From the NCBI RefSeq assembly GCF_017565405.1, contig NZ_JAGEKR010000007.1, forward strand, positions 85,470-149,469: 64,000 nt of DNA, given 5' to 3'. Below, piece after piece: positions 54,399-61,792 of this stretch. Numbering within the stretch: position 1 is the stretch's first letter; each line of letters starts with the position of its first letter. Source of the stretch: Allobranchiibius sp. CTAmp26. GTDB taxonomy: Bacteria > Actinomycetota > Actinomycetes > Actinomycetales > Dermatophilaceae. Both the position numbers and the translations under genes were made by a program. The notes below the pieces were generated by a model. The model did not search any database. It was not told where the DNA came from and was given only the letters and a program-made list of their open reading frames with translations.

Positions 54399-54634
54399 GC
54401 CGGCTCCAGGACCTGCGGCCGGCCGGCCGTCGGGGGCCCCCCACCCGAGCCGGACGAATGCCCGTCGGGATGCTCCAGCAGCCAGGTCCACAACGTGATC
54501 GGGTCCTCCGACTCGTGCGACTCGCCGCACCAGCAGTAGCCGACGAGGATGTCGGTATTGAGTTTGGACACCACCCGGAAGACGTGCTCGCCGCGCAGCA
54601 TGCGCGCCGGTGTCAGATCGACGTCGGCTGTCAT
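54395..54634 (-). CDS. Unrecognised 79-residue protein between oxygenase and reductase
   Basis: I do not know a family for this small soluble protein. Its core, LVGYCWCGESHESEDP followed by ITLWTWLLEHPDGH, holds a CxC pair, three His and several Trp, so metal binding is possible. A Gly/Ser/Pro-rich tail ends the chain. ATGA overlaps at both ends couple it to the oxygenase upstream and the reductase downstream. Codon positions are GC3-rich like its neighbours, and the tight coupling argues that it is real. It could be an oxygenase accessory or specificity subunit, or an Fe-S or iron chaperone. Confidence 0.65.
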   Translation of the reverse strand: MTADVDLTPARMLRGEHVFRVVSKLNTDILVGYCWCGESHESEDPITLWTWLLEHPDGHSSGSGGGPPTAGRPQVLEPA

Positions 54635-55677
54635 GCCGTCACAGCCTCGCCCTGCGTGAGCTGCCTGGCGATGATGCGTCGCGCGGCGAGGCCGCCTGTG
54701 TCGATGTTGATCGACAGCTCCTGATAGTGGTCCTTCTCGCCCTCGACGACGACCTCGAGCACGTCCAGCGCCTCGACGTCCTGCAGCACCACCGTGCGGT
54801 TGCTCTCGGCCAGGAAGTCCGAGACGCCCTGATCCTCGAGCGCGAAGTCGCGCGCCACCATCCAGAAATCGTGGGTCGAGTGCTCGGTCTCCGGAGTGAT
54901 CGCGTAGACCACCTCGACGTGGAACGCCGGCTCGTCCCGTCCGTCCTCCGTCGGATCCGGCGTCCCCACCGGAGCGACCCGGCTGTGCAGCAGGTAGAGA
55001 CACGGCGGGTGGTACTCGATGTCCTGCCACCGGGTGATCCGCCCCTCGATGCCGGTCGAGGTGGCGTAGAACGGCGGGCACGCCGCGTCGTCCATGTGGC
55101 GGCTGACGTAGATCACCTGCGCCTCGTCGTCCACCTCCGTCGTGATCGGCGTCTCGGCCACCTCCGGGGTGCCGATGTAGCCGCCGTGCAGGTAGGTCTC
55201 GTGCGAGAGGTCCATCAGGTTGTCCACGAGGAGTCCGTAGCGCGCCTTCAGCGGCTCCAGCCCGCGCACCGTCGTGTACTCGGGCGAGTCCAGCCACGGC
55301 GCACGCGGAATCGTCGATTCGTCGGCCCGTTCCTGCTCGCCGATCCAGACCCACACCAGCGAGTCCTGCTCGACCAGGTGGAAGGCGGGGACCCGCGCGG
55401 TGCGTGGGATGCGCTTCTGGCCGGGCGCTGCGAGGCAGGTGCCGGTGCGGTCGTAGGTGAAACCGTGGTAGCCGCAGATGACGTTGTCGTCGACGAGATG
55501 GCTCTTGGACAGCGGGAACCGGCGGTGCACGCAGCGGTCGGCCAGCGCGACCGCCTCCCCGTCGGAGGTCCGGTAGAAGACCATCGGCTCGGCACAGATG
55601 GTGCGGGCCATCAGCTCGCCGGTCACCTCGGCGGAGTACGCCGCGACGTACCACTGGTTGCGGGGCCAACTGGGCAT
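54631..55677 (-). CDS. Rieske non-heme iron oxygenase, VanA-type O-demethylase
   Basis: The 348-residue protein begins PRNQWYVAAYSAEV like VanA. The Rieske 2Fe-2S site is CVHRRFPLS then CGYHGFTYD (CxH-x17-CxxH). The mononuclear iron site is DNLMDLSHETYLHGG (D-x-x-H-x4-H). The C-terminal region LSINIDTGGLAARRIIARQL also matches the family. VanA removes the O-methyl of vanillate as formaldehyde, giving protocatechuate, which fits the pca genes nearby and ferulate catabolism upstream. Another methoxy- or carboxy-aromatic is possible. GGAGG lies 5 nt before the ATG. Confidence 0.86.
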   Translation of the reverse strand: MPSWPRNQWYVAAYSAEVTGELMARTICAEPMVFYRTSDGEAVALADRCVHRRFPLSKSHLVDDNVICGYHGFTYDRTGTCLAAPGQKRIPRTARVPAFHLVEQDSLVWVWIGEQERADESTIPRAPWLDSPEYTTVRGLEPLKARYGLLVDNLMDLSHETYLHGGYIGTPEVAETPITTEVDDEAQVIYVSRHMDDAACPPFYATSTGIEGRITRWQDIEYHPPCLYLLHSRVAPVGTPDPTEDGRDEPAFHVEVVYAITPETEHSTHDFWMVARDFALEDQGVSDFLAESNRTVVLQDVEALDVLEVVVEGEKDHYQELSINIDTGGLAARRIIARQLTQGEAVTA

Positions 55678-55782
55678 GGGAACCTCCGGAGCTCGAGAAC
55701 AGGGACTGCCCTCACCATGACCTGGGTCACACCGCGGGCGCTGTAGCGTTTCCGCCAGCCGGAAGACCGAGTGAGGAGACCG

Positions 55783-56556
55783 ATGGAACCGCAGCGGTCC
55801 CTCAGCACCCGGACCATGGACGTGCTCGCGGCGTTCACCGCGGACGACCCCCACCTGGCGCTGTCCGACATCAGCCGTCGCGCGCGCCTGTCGCTCACCA
55901 CGACACATCGCATCGTCGCCGATCTCACGGCGTGGGGAGCACTGGAGCGAGCTCCCGACGGAAGGTACGGCGTGGGCCTGCGGCTCTTCGAGGCAGCCGC
56001 GCTGGCGCCGCGGGGACCCGCGCTGCGCGAGGTCGCGCTGCCCTATCTCGAGGATCTGTACGAGGCCACCCACGAGAACGTGCAACTCGCCGTCCGCGAG
56101 GGCCTGGAGGTGGTCTACATCGAACGCATCGCCGGTCGCGACGCGGTGCCGGTCCTGACCAGGGTGGGCGGCCGGTTCGCGCTGCACGCCACCGGAGTGG
56201 GCCTGGTCCTTCTCGCGTTCGCTCCGCGGGACGTGCAGGAGCAGGTGCTGAGCGGACCGCTCACGACCTGGACGACGCGGACCATCAGCGATCCGGCGAT
56301 CTTGCGCACCACGCTCGCGGGCGTGCGACGTGGCGACCATGCGGTGAGCCGCGGGCAGGTGACGCTGGATGCGCTGTCGGTCGCGTGCCCGATCCGTGGA
56401 GCCGACGACGAGGTCGTCGCCGCGATCTCCGTGGTCGTGCAGGTCGACACCGATCCGCGAGGACTCCTGCCGGCGCTGCGGGCAGCCAGTCGCAGCATCT
56501 CCCGAGCGCTGGGCTCCCCCCGGGCGCGCCGGTCGGTCGCCCGTCCTCGGGACTGA
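55783..56556 (+). CDS. IclR-family regulator divergent from the VanA-type gene
   Basis: The 257-residue protein has an N-terminal winged helix (DISRRARLSLTTTHRIVADLTAWGALERA) and IclR effector domain ([44 protein letters not shown]). ATG at 55783 has GAGGAG 5 nt upstream. Divergent placement, 105 bp from the oxygenase start, suggests it regulates the oxygenase operon. It is similar in outline to the truncated IclR at 44.5-44.9 kb. Confidence 0.87.
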   Translation: MEPQRSLSTRTMDVLAAFTADDPHLALSDISRRARLSLTTTHRIVADLTAWGALERAPDGRYGVGLRLFEAAALAPRGPALREVALPYLEDLYEATHENVQLAVREGLEVVYIERIAGRDAVPVLTRVGGRFALHATGVGLVLLAFAPRDVQEQVLSGPLTTWTTRTISDPAILRTTLAGVRRGDHAVSRGQVTLDALSVACPIRGADDEVVAAISVVVQVDTDPRGLLPALRAASRSISRALGSPRARRSVARPRD

Positions 56557-56570
56557 GCGGAGGCCTGAAC

Positions 56571-57350
56571 TCAGTCGACGCGCGAGCGCCGATGCGGCGC
56601 CCGCAGCGAGCGCCCGATCCCCTGCGCGGCGACCTGCAGGGCTGTCACCAGGCGTGCCCGGTCCCGACGCAGATCGGCGACCACCACACCGAGCGCGGCG
56701 ACGACCGTCTCCCCGTCGGCGGCGCGGATCGGCACCGCGGCCGAGCAGGCGCCGAGCGTCATCTCCTCGGAGGTCGTGGCGTACCCGTCGCGGCGTACGC
56801 GGTCCAGCTGCCGGCGCATCTGCGCCGCCGACGTGACGGTGTACGGCGTCACCCTGGCCAGCGACGCCAGCGCCTCCTCCTGGATATTGGTGGGCGCGTA
56901 CGCGAACAACACCTTGCCCACTCCCGTGGAGTGCAACGGCAGGCGGGAGCCGACGGTGCTCACGACCGGCACCGAGGCGTTGCCGGAGATCCGTTCCAGA
57001 TACAACACCTGGGCCCGGTCCCTGATCGCCAGATGCACGGTGGCGCGGGTGGCCGCGTGCAGGTCGGTGAGGAAGGGCGAGGCGGTCTGCCGCAGCCCGG
57101 TCTGCACCGGCGCGAGCAGTCCGATGTCCCACAGCCGCCGGCCGATCACGTACTCCCCCGACGTACGACGCGTCAGCGCACCGCCGTCGACCAGCTCGGA
57201 GGCGATCCGGTACGTCGTCGGCACCGGCAGCCGGGCACGGCGTGCCAGCCGGGTCAACGAGAGGCTGCGGTGGTCCTCGTCGAACGCGGACAGGACAGCG
57301 AGCGCCCGGGAGACGACGGACGCACCCGGCGTCGAGGTGTTGCCGGCCAT
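56571..57350 (-). CDS. IclR-family regulator of the pca operon (PcaR-like)
   Basis: The 259-residue protein has a winged helix (LTRLARRARLPVPTTYRIASELVDGGALTRR) and effector domain (LTDLHAATRATVHLAIRDRAQVLYLERISG, PLHSTGVGKVLFAYAP). It is divergent from pcaH by 70 bp, the usual arrangement for the protocatechuate regulator. AAGGA precedes the ATG. The near-palindrome TTTCACTCAGTGGAA (57361-57375) between the two genes is the probable operator. Confidence 0.87.
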   Translation of the reverse strand: MAGNTSTPGASVVSRALAVLSAFDEDHRSLSLTRLARRARLPVPTTYRIASELVDGGALTRRTSGEYVIGRRLWDIGLLAPVQTGLRQTASPFLTDLHAATRATVHLAIRDRAQVLYLERISGNASVPVVSTVGSRLPLHSTGVGKVLFAYAPTNIQEEALASLARVTPYTVTSAAQMRRQLDRVRRDGYATTSEEMTLGACSAAVPIRAADGETVVAALGVVVADLRRDRARLVTALQVAAQGIGRSLRAPHRRSRVD

Positions 57351-57360
57351 CGACTTTTCC

Positions 57361-57375
57361 TTTCACTCAGTGGAA
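57361..57375. promoter_or_regulatory. Candidate IclR operator between iclR and pcaH
   Basis: TTTCACT-C-AGTGGAA is a 15-bp inverted repeat with 6 of 7 arm pairs matching, located 11 bp from the IclR start and 46 bp from pcaH. It is the only clear dyad in this divergent region. No promoter boxes could be assigned with confidence. Confidence 0.5.
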
Positions 57376-57420
57376 GCCTAGCCTCGACGTGACGCGCGCC
57401 ACTCCCCTACCGTCCTGAGG

Positions 57421-58203
57421 GTGAGCACTTCACCCGCATCCCCGGCGAACGCACCGGCGAGTCAGCGGACCATCTCCGCCGAGATCGAGCAGCTCCGAGC
57501 CGCGTGGACCGACGGTGACGCGCAGCCGCTGATCGACTATCCGCCGTACCGCAGCTCCGTGCTGCGGCACCCGACCAAGGCGCTGCATCCCGCCGACCCG
57601 GAGGGCGCCGAGTTGGTCGCTCCGGTCTTCGGCCACTCCGACGTCGACCCGCTGGAGGCGGACCTGACGATCCAGGACCGCGGCGAACCCATCGGTGAGC
57701 GGATGCTGGTCACCGGCCGCGTCCTCGACGGCGAGGGCCGCCCGGTGCGCCACCAGCTCGTGGAGATCTGGCAGGCCAATGCGGCCGGGCGCTACGTGCA
57801 CCAGCGCGACCAGCACCACGCGCCGCTCGACCCGCACTTCACCGGCACCGGGCGCTGCCTGACCGACGCGGACGGCGTCTACCGGTTCGTCACGATCAAG
57901 CCCGGGCCCTACCCGTGGCGCAACCACCACAACGCCTGGCGCCCGGCCCACATCCACTTCTCGCTGTTCGGCACCGACTTCACCCAGCGGCTGATCACCC
58001 AGATGTACTTCCCGGGCGACCCGCTCTTCGACCTGGATCCGATCTACCAGTCGATCACCGACCCGGCCGCGCGCGACCGCCTCCTCGCGACCTACGACCA
58101 CGACTTGTCCGAGCACGAGTGGCAACTGGGCTACCGGTGGGACATCGTGCTGACCGGCGGCCATTCGACACCGATGGAGCACCCGGAGGAGCACGATGCC
58201 TGA
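57421..58203 (+). CDS. pcaH: Protocatechuate 3,4-dioxygenase beta subunit
   Basis: The 260-residue protein has the intradiol dioxygenase core with iron ligands: Tyr in NAAGRYVHQRD, Tyr in KPGPYPWRN, and His in RPAHIHFSLFG (two His). PPYRSSVLRHPTKAL at the N-terminus is typical of the beta subunit. It opens protocatechuate to 3-carboxy-cis,cis-muconate with oxygen. GTG start. Overlaps pcaG by 8 bp. Confidence 0.94.
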   Translation: MSTSPASPANAPASQRTISAEIEQLRAAWTDGDAQPLIDYPPYRSSVLRHPTKALHPADPEGAELVAPVFGHSDVDPLEADLTIQDRGEPIGERMLVTGRVLDGEGRPVRHQLVEIWQANAAGRYVHQRDQHHAPLDPHFTGTGRCLTDADGVYRFVTIKPGPYPWRNHHNAWRPAHIHFSLFGTDFTQRLITQMYFPGDPLFDLDPIYQSITDPAARDRLLATYDHDLSEHEWQLGYRWDIVLTGGHSTPMEHPEEHDA

Positions 58204-58744
58204 GCTCGACCCGACACCGGGCCAGACGATCGGCCCGTTCTTCGCCTACGCCCTGCCGTACGACCGCGACTACGAGCTCGTCCGACCCACGACGACCGGC
58301 GCAGTCCGGCTGCACGGCACTGTCTACGACGGCGCCGGCTCACCGGTGCCCGACGCCCTCCTGGAGATCCGCCAGGCCGACGGCGCCGGTGCGGTGCCGA
58401 CGGTGGAGGGGTCGATCCGGCGCGACGGCACGGCGTTCACCGGCTGGGGACGCTGCCAGACCGACTCCGCCGGGCGGTACTCGTTCACGACGATCGCGCC
58501 GGGCGGCGACTCCGCGCCGTTCGTCGCCGTCGTCGTCTTCGCGCGGGGGCTGCTGCACCGGCTGTTCACCCGGGCGTACCTCCCGGAAGCGAGCGCGTCG
58601 TCCAGTCCCTTTCTGGCATCACTGGAGCCGCGCATTCGCGAGCGCCTGATCGCCGTCCGCGACGACGACGGGGGCCTGCTCTTCGACATCCACCTGCAGG
58701 GAGAGCTGGAGACGCCGTTCCTGACGTTCCCGGGTGAGGCATGA
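58196..58744 (+). CDS. pcaG: Protocatechuate 3,4-dioxygenase alpha subunit
   Basis: The 182-residue protein has TPGQTIGPFFAYALPY at the N-terminus, LLEIRQADGAG, FTGWGRCQTDSAGRYSFTTIAPG and VVVFARGLLHRLFTRAYLPE, the alpha-subunit version of the intradiol fold without the iron ligands. It completes the oligomeric enzyme with PcaH. Coupled on both sides by overlaps. Confidence 0.93.
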   Translation: MPELDPTPGQTIGPFFAYALPYDRDYELVRPTTTGAVRLHGTVYDGAGSPVPDALLEIRQADGAGAVPTVEGSIRRDGTAFTGWGRCQTDSAGRYSFTTIAPGGDSAPFVAVVVFARGLLHRLFTRAYLPEASASSSPFLASLEPRIRERLIAVRDDDGGLLFDIHLQGELETPFLTFPGEA

Positions 58745-59952
58745 GCGAGCAAGGGCTGCTCACGCCGGGGTCGTTCCGGGCGGCCGGCACCGTCGACGAT
58801 CGCGCGGTCGCCGACGCGATGGTCCGGGTGGAGCTCGCCTGGGTGCGGGCGCTGGCGCACGTCGGGGCCGTCGACGCGGACCGGGCCGACCGGATCCTCG
58901 CCTCCTGCGCCGACTGGACACCCGACCTCGCCGCGATCGGCGCCGCGACGGAGGCAGCGGGCAACCCGGTCGTGCCGCTGCTCACGGCACTGCGGGAGCA
59001 GCTGGCGCCGGCCGATGCCGCCGTCATCCACCGAGGACTGACCAGCCAGGACGTGCTCGACACCGCCCTGATCCTGCTGAGTGCGGACGCGCTCACCCGG
59101 GTGCGCGCCGACCTGGGGGCGGCGTGCGCGGCCCTCGCCCGGCTGGCCGACGCGCACCGCGGCAGCGTGATGGCCGGACGGACCCTGACCCAGTACGCCG
59201 TGCCGATCACGTTCGGGCTCAAGGCCGCCCAATGGCTGGCCGCGCTGCTCGAGGCGTCCGACGAGATCAGTGCGATCCTGGCCACCCTGCCGGTCCAGTG
59301 CGGCGGCGCGGCGGGGACTCTGTCCCTCGCGGGCGAACTGACAGCCGACCCTGTTGCCCTGGCGGAGGCGCTCGCCGGCGAGCTGGGGCTCACCTGGCCC
59401 GGGCTGCCGTGGCACACCGAACGCCGAGCGGTCACGCGCATCGGCGACGCACTCGTCGCGACGTGCGACGCGCTCGGGCACCTCGGCGCCGACGTCGCCA
59501 CCTTGTCCCGCCCCGAGATCGGCGAACTGCGCGAGGCCGCCGTGGCAGGTCGCGGCGGCTCCTCGACGATGCCGCACAAGCAGAACCCGATCCTCAGCGT
59601 GCTGATCCGTTCGGCCGCGATGCAGGCCCCCCAGCTCGGCGCCCAACTGCACCTGGCCGCTGCCCTCGCCGTCGACGAACGCCCCGACGGCGCCTGGCAC
59701 AGCGAGTGGTCGGCGCTGCGCCGACTGCTCGAGCTCACCGTCACCGCCGCCTCACAAGCCGCGGAGCTCGCGGCGGGCCTGCAGGTCGATGTCGACCGGA
59801 TGCGGGCACGGGCCACTGGCGCGGCGGCCGACCTGCTCGCCGAGCGGGGCACCGACGGCGACGGCGACCCCGCGGCGTACCTCGGCGTGTCCCAGACCTT
59901 CGTCGACACGGTCCTGGCACGGCTGCCGGGCGGCGGACCCGACCATGCCTGA
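58741..59952 (+). CDS. pcaB: 3-carboxy-cis,cis-muconate cycloisomerase
   Basis: The 403-residue fumarase/aspartase-superfamily protein has TSQDVLDTALIL, the family signature GGSSTMPHKQNPILS and AGRTLTQYAVPITFGLKAAQWL. It cyclises 3-carboxymuconate to 4-carboxymuconolactone. ATGA overlap with pcaG. Confidence 0.93.
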   Translation: MSEQGLLTPGSFRAAGTVDDRAVADAMVRVELAWVRALAHVGAVDADRADRILASCADWTPDLAAIGAATEAAGNPVVPLLTALREQLAPADAAVIHRGLTSQDVLDTALILLSADALTRVRADLGAACAALARLADAHRGSVMAGRTLTQYAVPITFGLKAAQWLAALLEASDEISAILATLPVQCGGAAGTLSLAGELTADPVALAEALAGELGLTWPGLPWHTERRAVTRIGDALVATCDALGHLGADVATLSRPEIGELREAAVAGRGGSSTMPHKQNPILSVLIRSAAMQAPQLGAQLHLAAALAVDERPDGAWHSEWSALRRLLELTVTAASQAAELAAGLQVDVDRMRARATGAAADLLAERGTDGDGDPAAYLGVSQTFVDTVLARLPGGGPDHA

Positions 59953-59976
59953 CCCCGACACCACAGGAGCACAGCG

Positions 59977-60354
59977 ATGACCGACGACCCCTACGACGCC
60001 GGGATGGCGGTGCGACGCAGCGTCCTCGGAGACGCGCACGTCGACCGTGCCGAAGCCCGCACGGACGATTTCACGCGGGACTTCCAGGAGCTGATCACCC
60101 GCTATGCGTGGGGCAGCGTCTGGACCCGGCCGGGCCTGGACCGTCGCTCCCGCAGCATCGCCACGCTCACCGCGCTCATCGCGCGCGGTCACTGGGACGA
60201 GTTCGAGATGCACGTGCGAGCCGCGCGTACCAACGGCCTGAGCGTCGAGGAGATCGGCGAGGTCATCCTTCAGTCCGCGATCTACTGCGGCGTGCCCGCC
60301 GCCAACCACGGGTTCGCGCTGGCCTCCACGGTGCTGCGGGAGACCGACCAGTGA
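59977..60354 (+). CDS. pcaC: 4-carboxymuconolactone decarboxylase
   Basis: The 125-residue protein has the family motifs GMAVRRSVLGDAHVDRAE, YAWGSVWTRPGLDRRSRSIATLTALIARGHWDEFEMHVRAARTNG and IYCGVPAANHGF. It decarboxylates 4-carboxymuconolactone to 3-oxoadipate enol-lactone. It is a stand-alone PcaC rather than the PcaC-PcaD fusion (PcaL) common in actinobacteria, and no PcaD hydrolase is seen nearby. AGGAG precedes the ATG. Confidence 0.92.
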   Translation: MTDDPYDAGMAVRRSVLGDAHVDRAEARTDDFTRDFQELITRYAWGSVWTRPGLDRRSRSIATLTALIARGHWDEFEMHVRAARTNGLSVEEIGEVILQSAIYCGVPAANHGFALASTVLRETDQ

Positions 60355-60367
60355 GCGCGGGGGCCCG

Positions 60368-61552
60368 ATGACGCGCCCGGTGACCCGCACCCAGGTCGGC
60401 ATCGTGGGGGCAGGGCCGGCCGGCCTCATGCTCGCCCACCTCCTGCACCGGGCCGGCGTCGACAGCGTCGCGGTGGACTCCCGGTCCCGCACCGAGATCG
60501 AGCAGACCCACCGCGCCGGGATCCTCGAGCGGGACAGCGTGCGGCTGCTCGTCGACTCCGGCGTGTCCGACCGGGTCCTGCGCGAGGGGTATCAGCACGA
60601 GGGAATCGCGTTGCGCTTCAACGGCGTCAGCCACCGGATCGACTTCGAGAAGTTGGTGGGATCTTCGGTCTGGCTCTATCCGCAGACCGACGTCTTCATG
60701 GATCTGGCGGACGCACGGGCCCGGGACGGAGGCGACGTGCGGTTCGGAGTCACCGACACCCGGGTGGTCGACACCACCGGCGATCGTCCCGGCATCCTGT
60801 GCACCGACGCCGACGGACTCGAGCAGGAGATCCGCTGCGACATCCTGGTCGGCGCGGACGGCTCCCGCAGCATGACCCGGCACGAGATCCCCGATCGCCG
60901 GCAGTACTACCGCGAATACCCGTTCGCCTGGTTCGGGATCCTGTGCGAGGCGCCGCCGTCGGCCCCCGAGCTGATCTACACCCGGTCCGAGCGCGGCTTC
61001 GCCCTCATCTCCCAGCGCACCGACGCCATCCAGCGGATGTACTTCCAGTGCCCGCCGGACGAGCAGGTCGAGGACTGGTCATCGGACCGTATCTGGGAGG
61101 AGCTGCAGTCCCGGGTCGCCGGCGAGGACGGCTTCCAGCTGAAGGAGGGCCGCATCCTGGAGAAATCGGTGCTGCCCTTCCGCTCCTTCGTGTGCGAACC
61201 GATGCGATACGGAAACCTGCTGCTCGCCGGGGACGCCGCCCACACGGTGCCGCCGACCGGAGCCAAGGGACTCAACCTGGCACTCGCCGACGTCCGGGTG
61301 CTCGCCGAGGTGCTGCAGCAGGTGATCGTGGAGGGACGACGTGAGGCCCTGGACGACTACACGTCCCGCGCCTTGAACCGGGTGTGGAAGGCCCAGCACT
61401 TCTCGTACTGGATGACCACCATGCTCCATGCGTCCGACGACGCCGGCGAGTTCGACGTACGCCGGCAGCTCGGTGAGCTCGAGACCCTCACCGGCTCCGA
61501 GCACGGCGCGGCGTACCTCGCCGAGGCCTACACCGGCTGGCCGCACGGCTGA
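60368..61552 (+). CDS. pobA: 4-hydroxybenzoate 3-monooxygenase
   Basis: The 394-residue class A flavoprotein has FAD loop VGIVGAGPAGLMLAHLL, ADGSRSMTRHEIP (DG motif) and GDAAHTVPPTGAKGLNLALADV (GD motif), with RAGILERDSV at the substrate side. It hydroxylates 4-hydroxybenzoate to protocatechuate with NAD(P)H and oxygen, linking the hydroxycinnamate operon to pcaHGBC. It starts 13 bp after pcaC with GGGGG upstream and is the last gene of the operon. Confidence 0.94.
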   Translation: MTRPVTRTQVGIVGAGPAGLMLAHLLHRAGVDSVAVDSRSRTEIEQTHRAGILERDSVRLLVDSGVSDRVLREGYQHEGIALRFNGVSHRIDFEKLVGSSVWLYPQTDVFMDLADARARDGGDVRFGVTDTRVVDTTGDRPGILCTDADGLEQEIRCDILVGADGSRSMTRHEIPDRRQYYREYPFAWFGILCEAPPSAPELIYTRSERGFALISQRTDAIQRMYFQCPPDEQVEDWSSDRIWEELQSRVAGEDGFQLKEGRILEKSVLPFRSFVCEPMRYGNLLLAGDAAHTVPPTGAKGLNLALADVRVLAEVLQQVIVEGRREALDDYTSRALNRVWKAQHFSYWMTTMLHASDDAGEFDVRRQLGELETLTGSEHGAAYLAEAYTGWPHG

Positions 61553-61588
61553 TCCGGGGCGGCGCGACCGAGCTCGCCAGGCATGCCA

Positions 61589-61628
61589 AAGGGCCTCTGA
61601 CGTGCATCGCTGCACATCAGAGGCCCTT
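61589..61628. terminator. Strong hairpin after pobA and after the tRNA-Asn remnant
   Basis: An 18-bp stem with one mismatch (AAGGGCCTCTGACGTGCA / TGCACATCAGAGGCCCTT) closes a TCGC loop. On the minus strand it ends in TTT and follows the tRNA fragment by 4 nt, so it is probably the original terminator of the tRNA gene. It also serves as terminator for pobA. Confidence 0.75.
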
Positions 61629-61632
61629 GTCG

Positions 61633-61657
61633 CTCCCCCGATTGGACTCGAACCAAC
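61633..61657 (-). tRNA. 3' fragment of tRNA-Asn (attachment-site remnant)
   Basis: On the minus strand a T-arm, GTTGG-TTCGAGT-CCAAT, is followed by CGGGGGA and the discriminator G: the last 25 nt of an actinobacterial tRNA-Asn (whose 5' end is usually TCCCC-like). No D-arm, anticodon arm or 5' acceptor strand exists upstream, so it is not a functional gene. Such fragments are left where an element integrates into a tRNA 3' end; the integrase gene follows. Confidence 0.65.
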
Positions 61658-61792
61658 ATGTTGGCTTGTTGGACATTTGCGGCCAGGAGTGGCCATAAAT
61701 GCCTCTGACCTGCAGAAATAGGCATATGCACCGCACCTCCAACTGTCTCGGATGGGCCACAAACGGTCACTAAACGCCATACGATCCGATGC

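Noticed and set aside
61633..61705. Complete tRNA gene at the integrase boundary
   Set aside because: Only the T-arm and 3' acceptor strand are present; no matching 5' acceptor, D-arm or anticodon arm could be found upstream.
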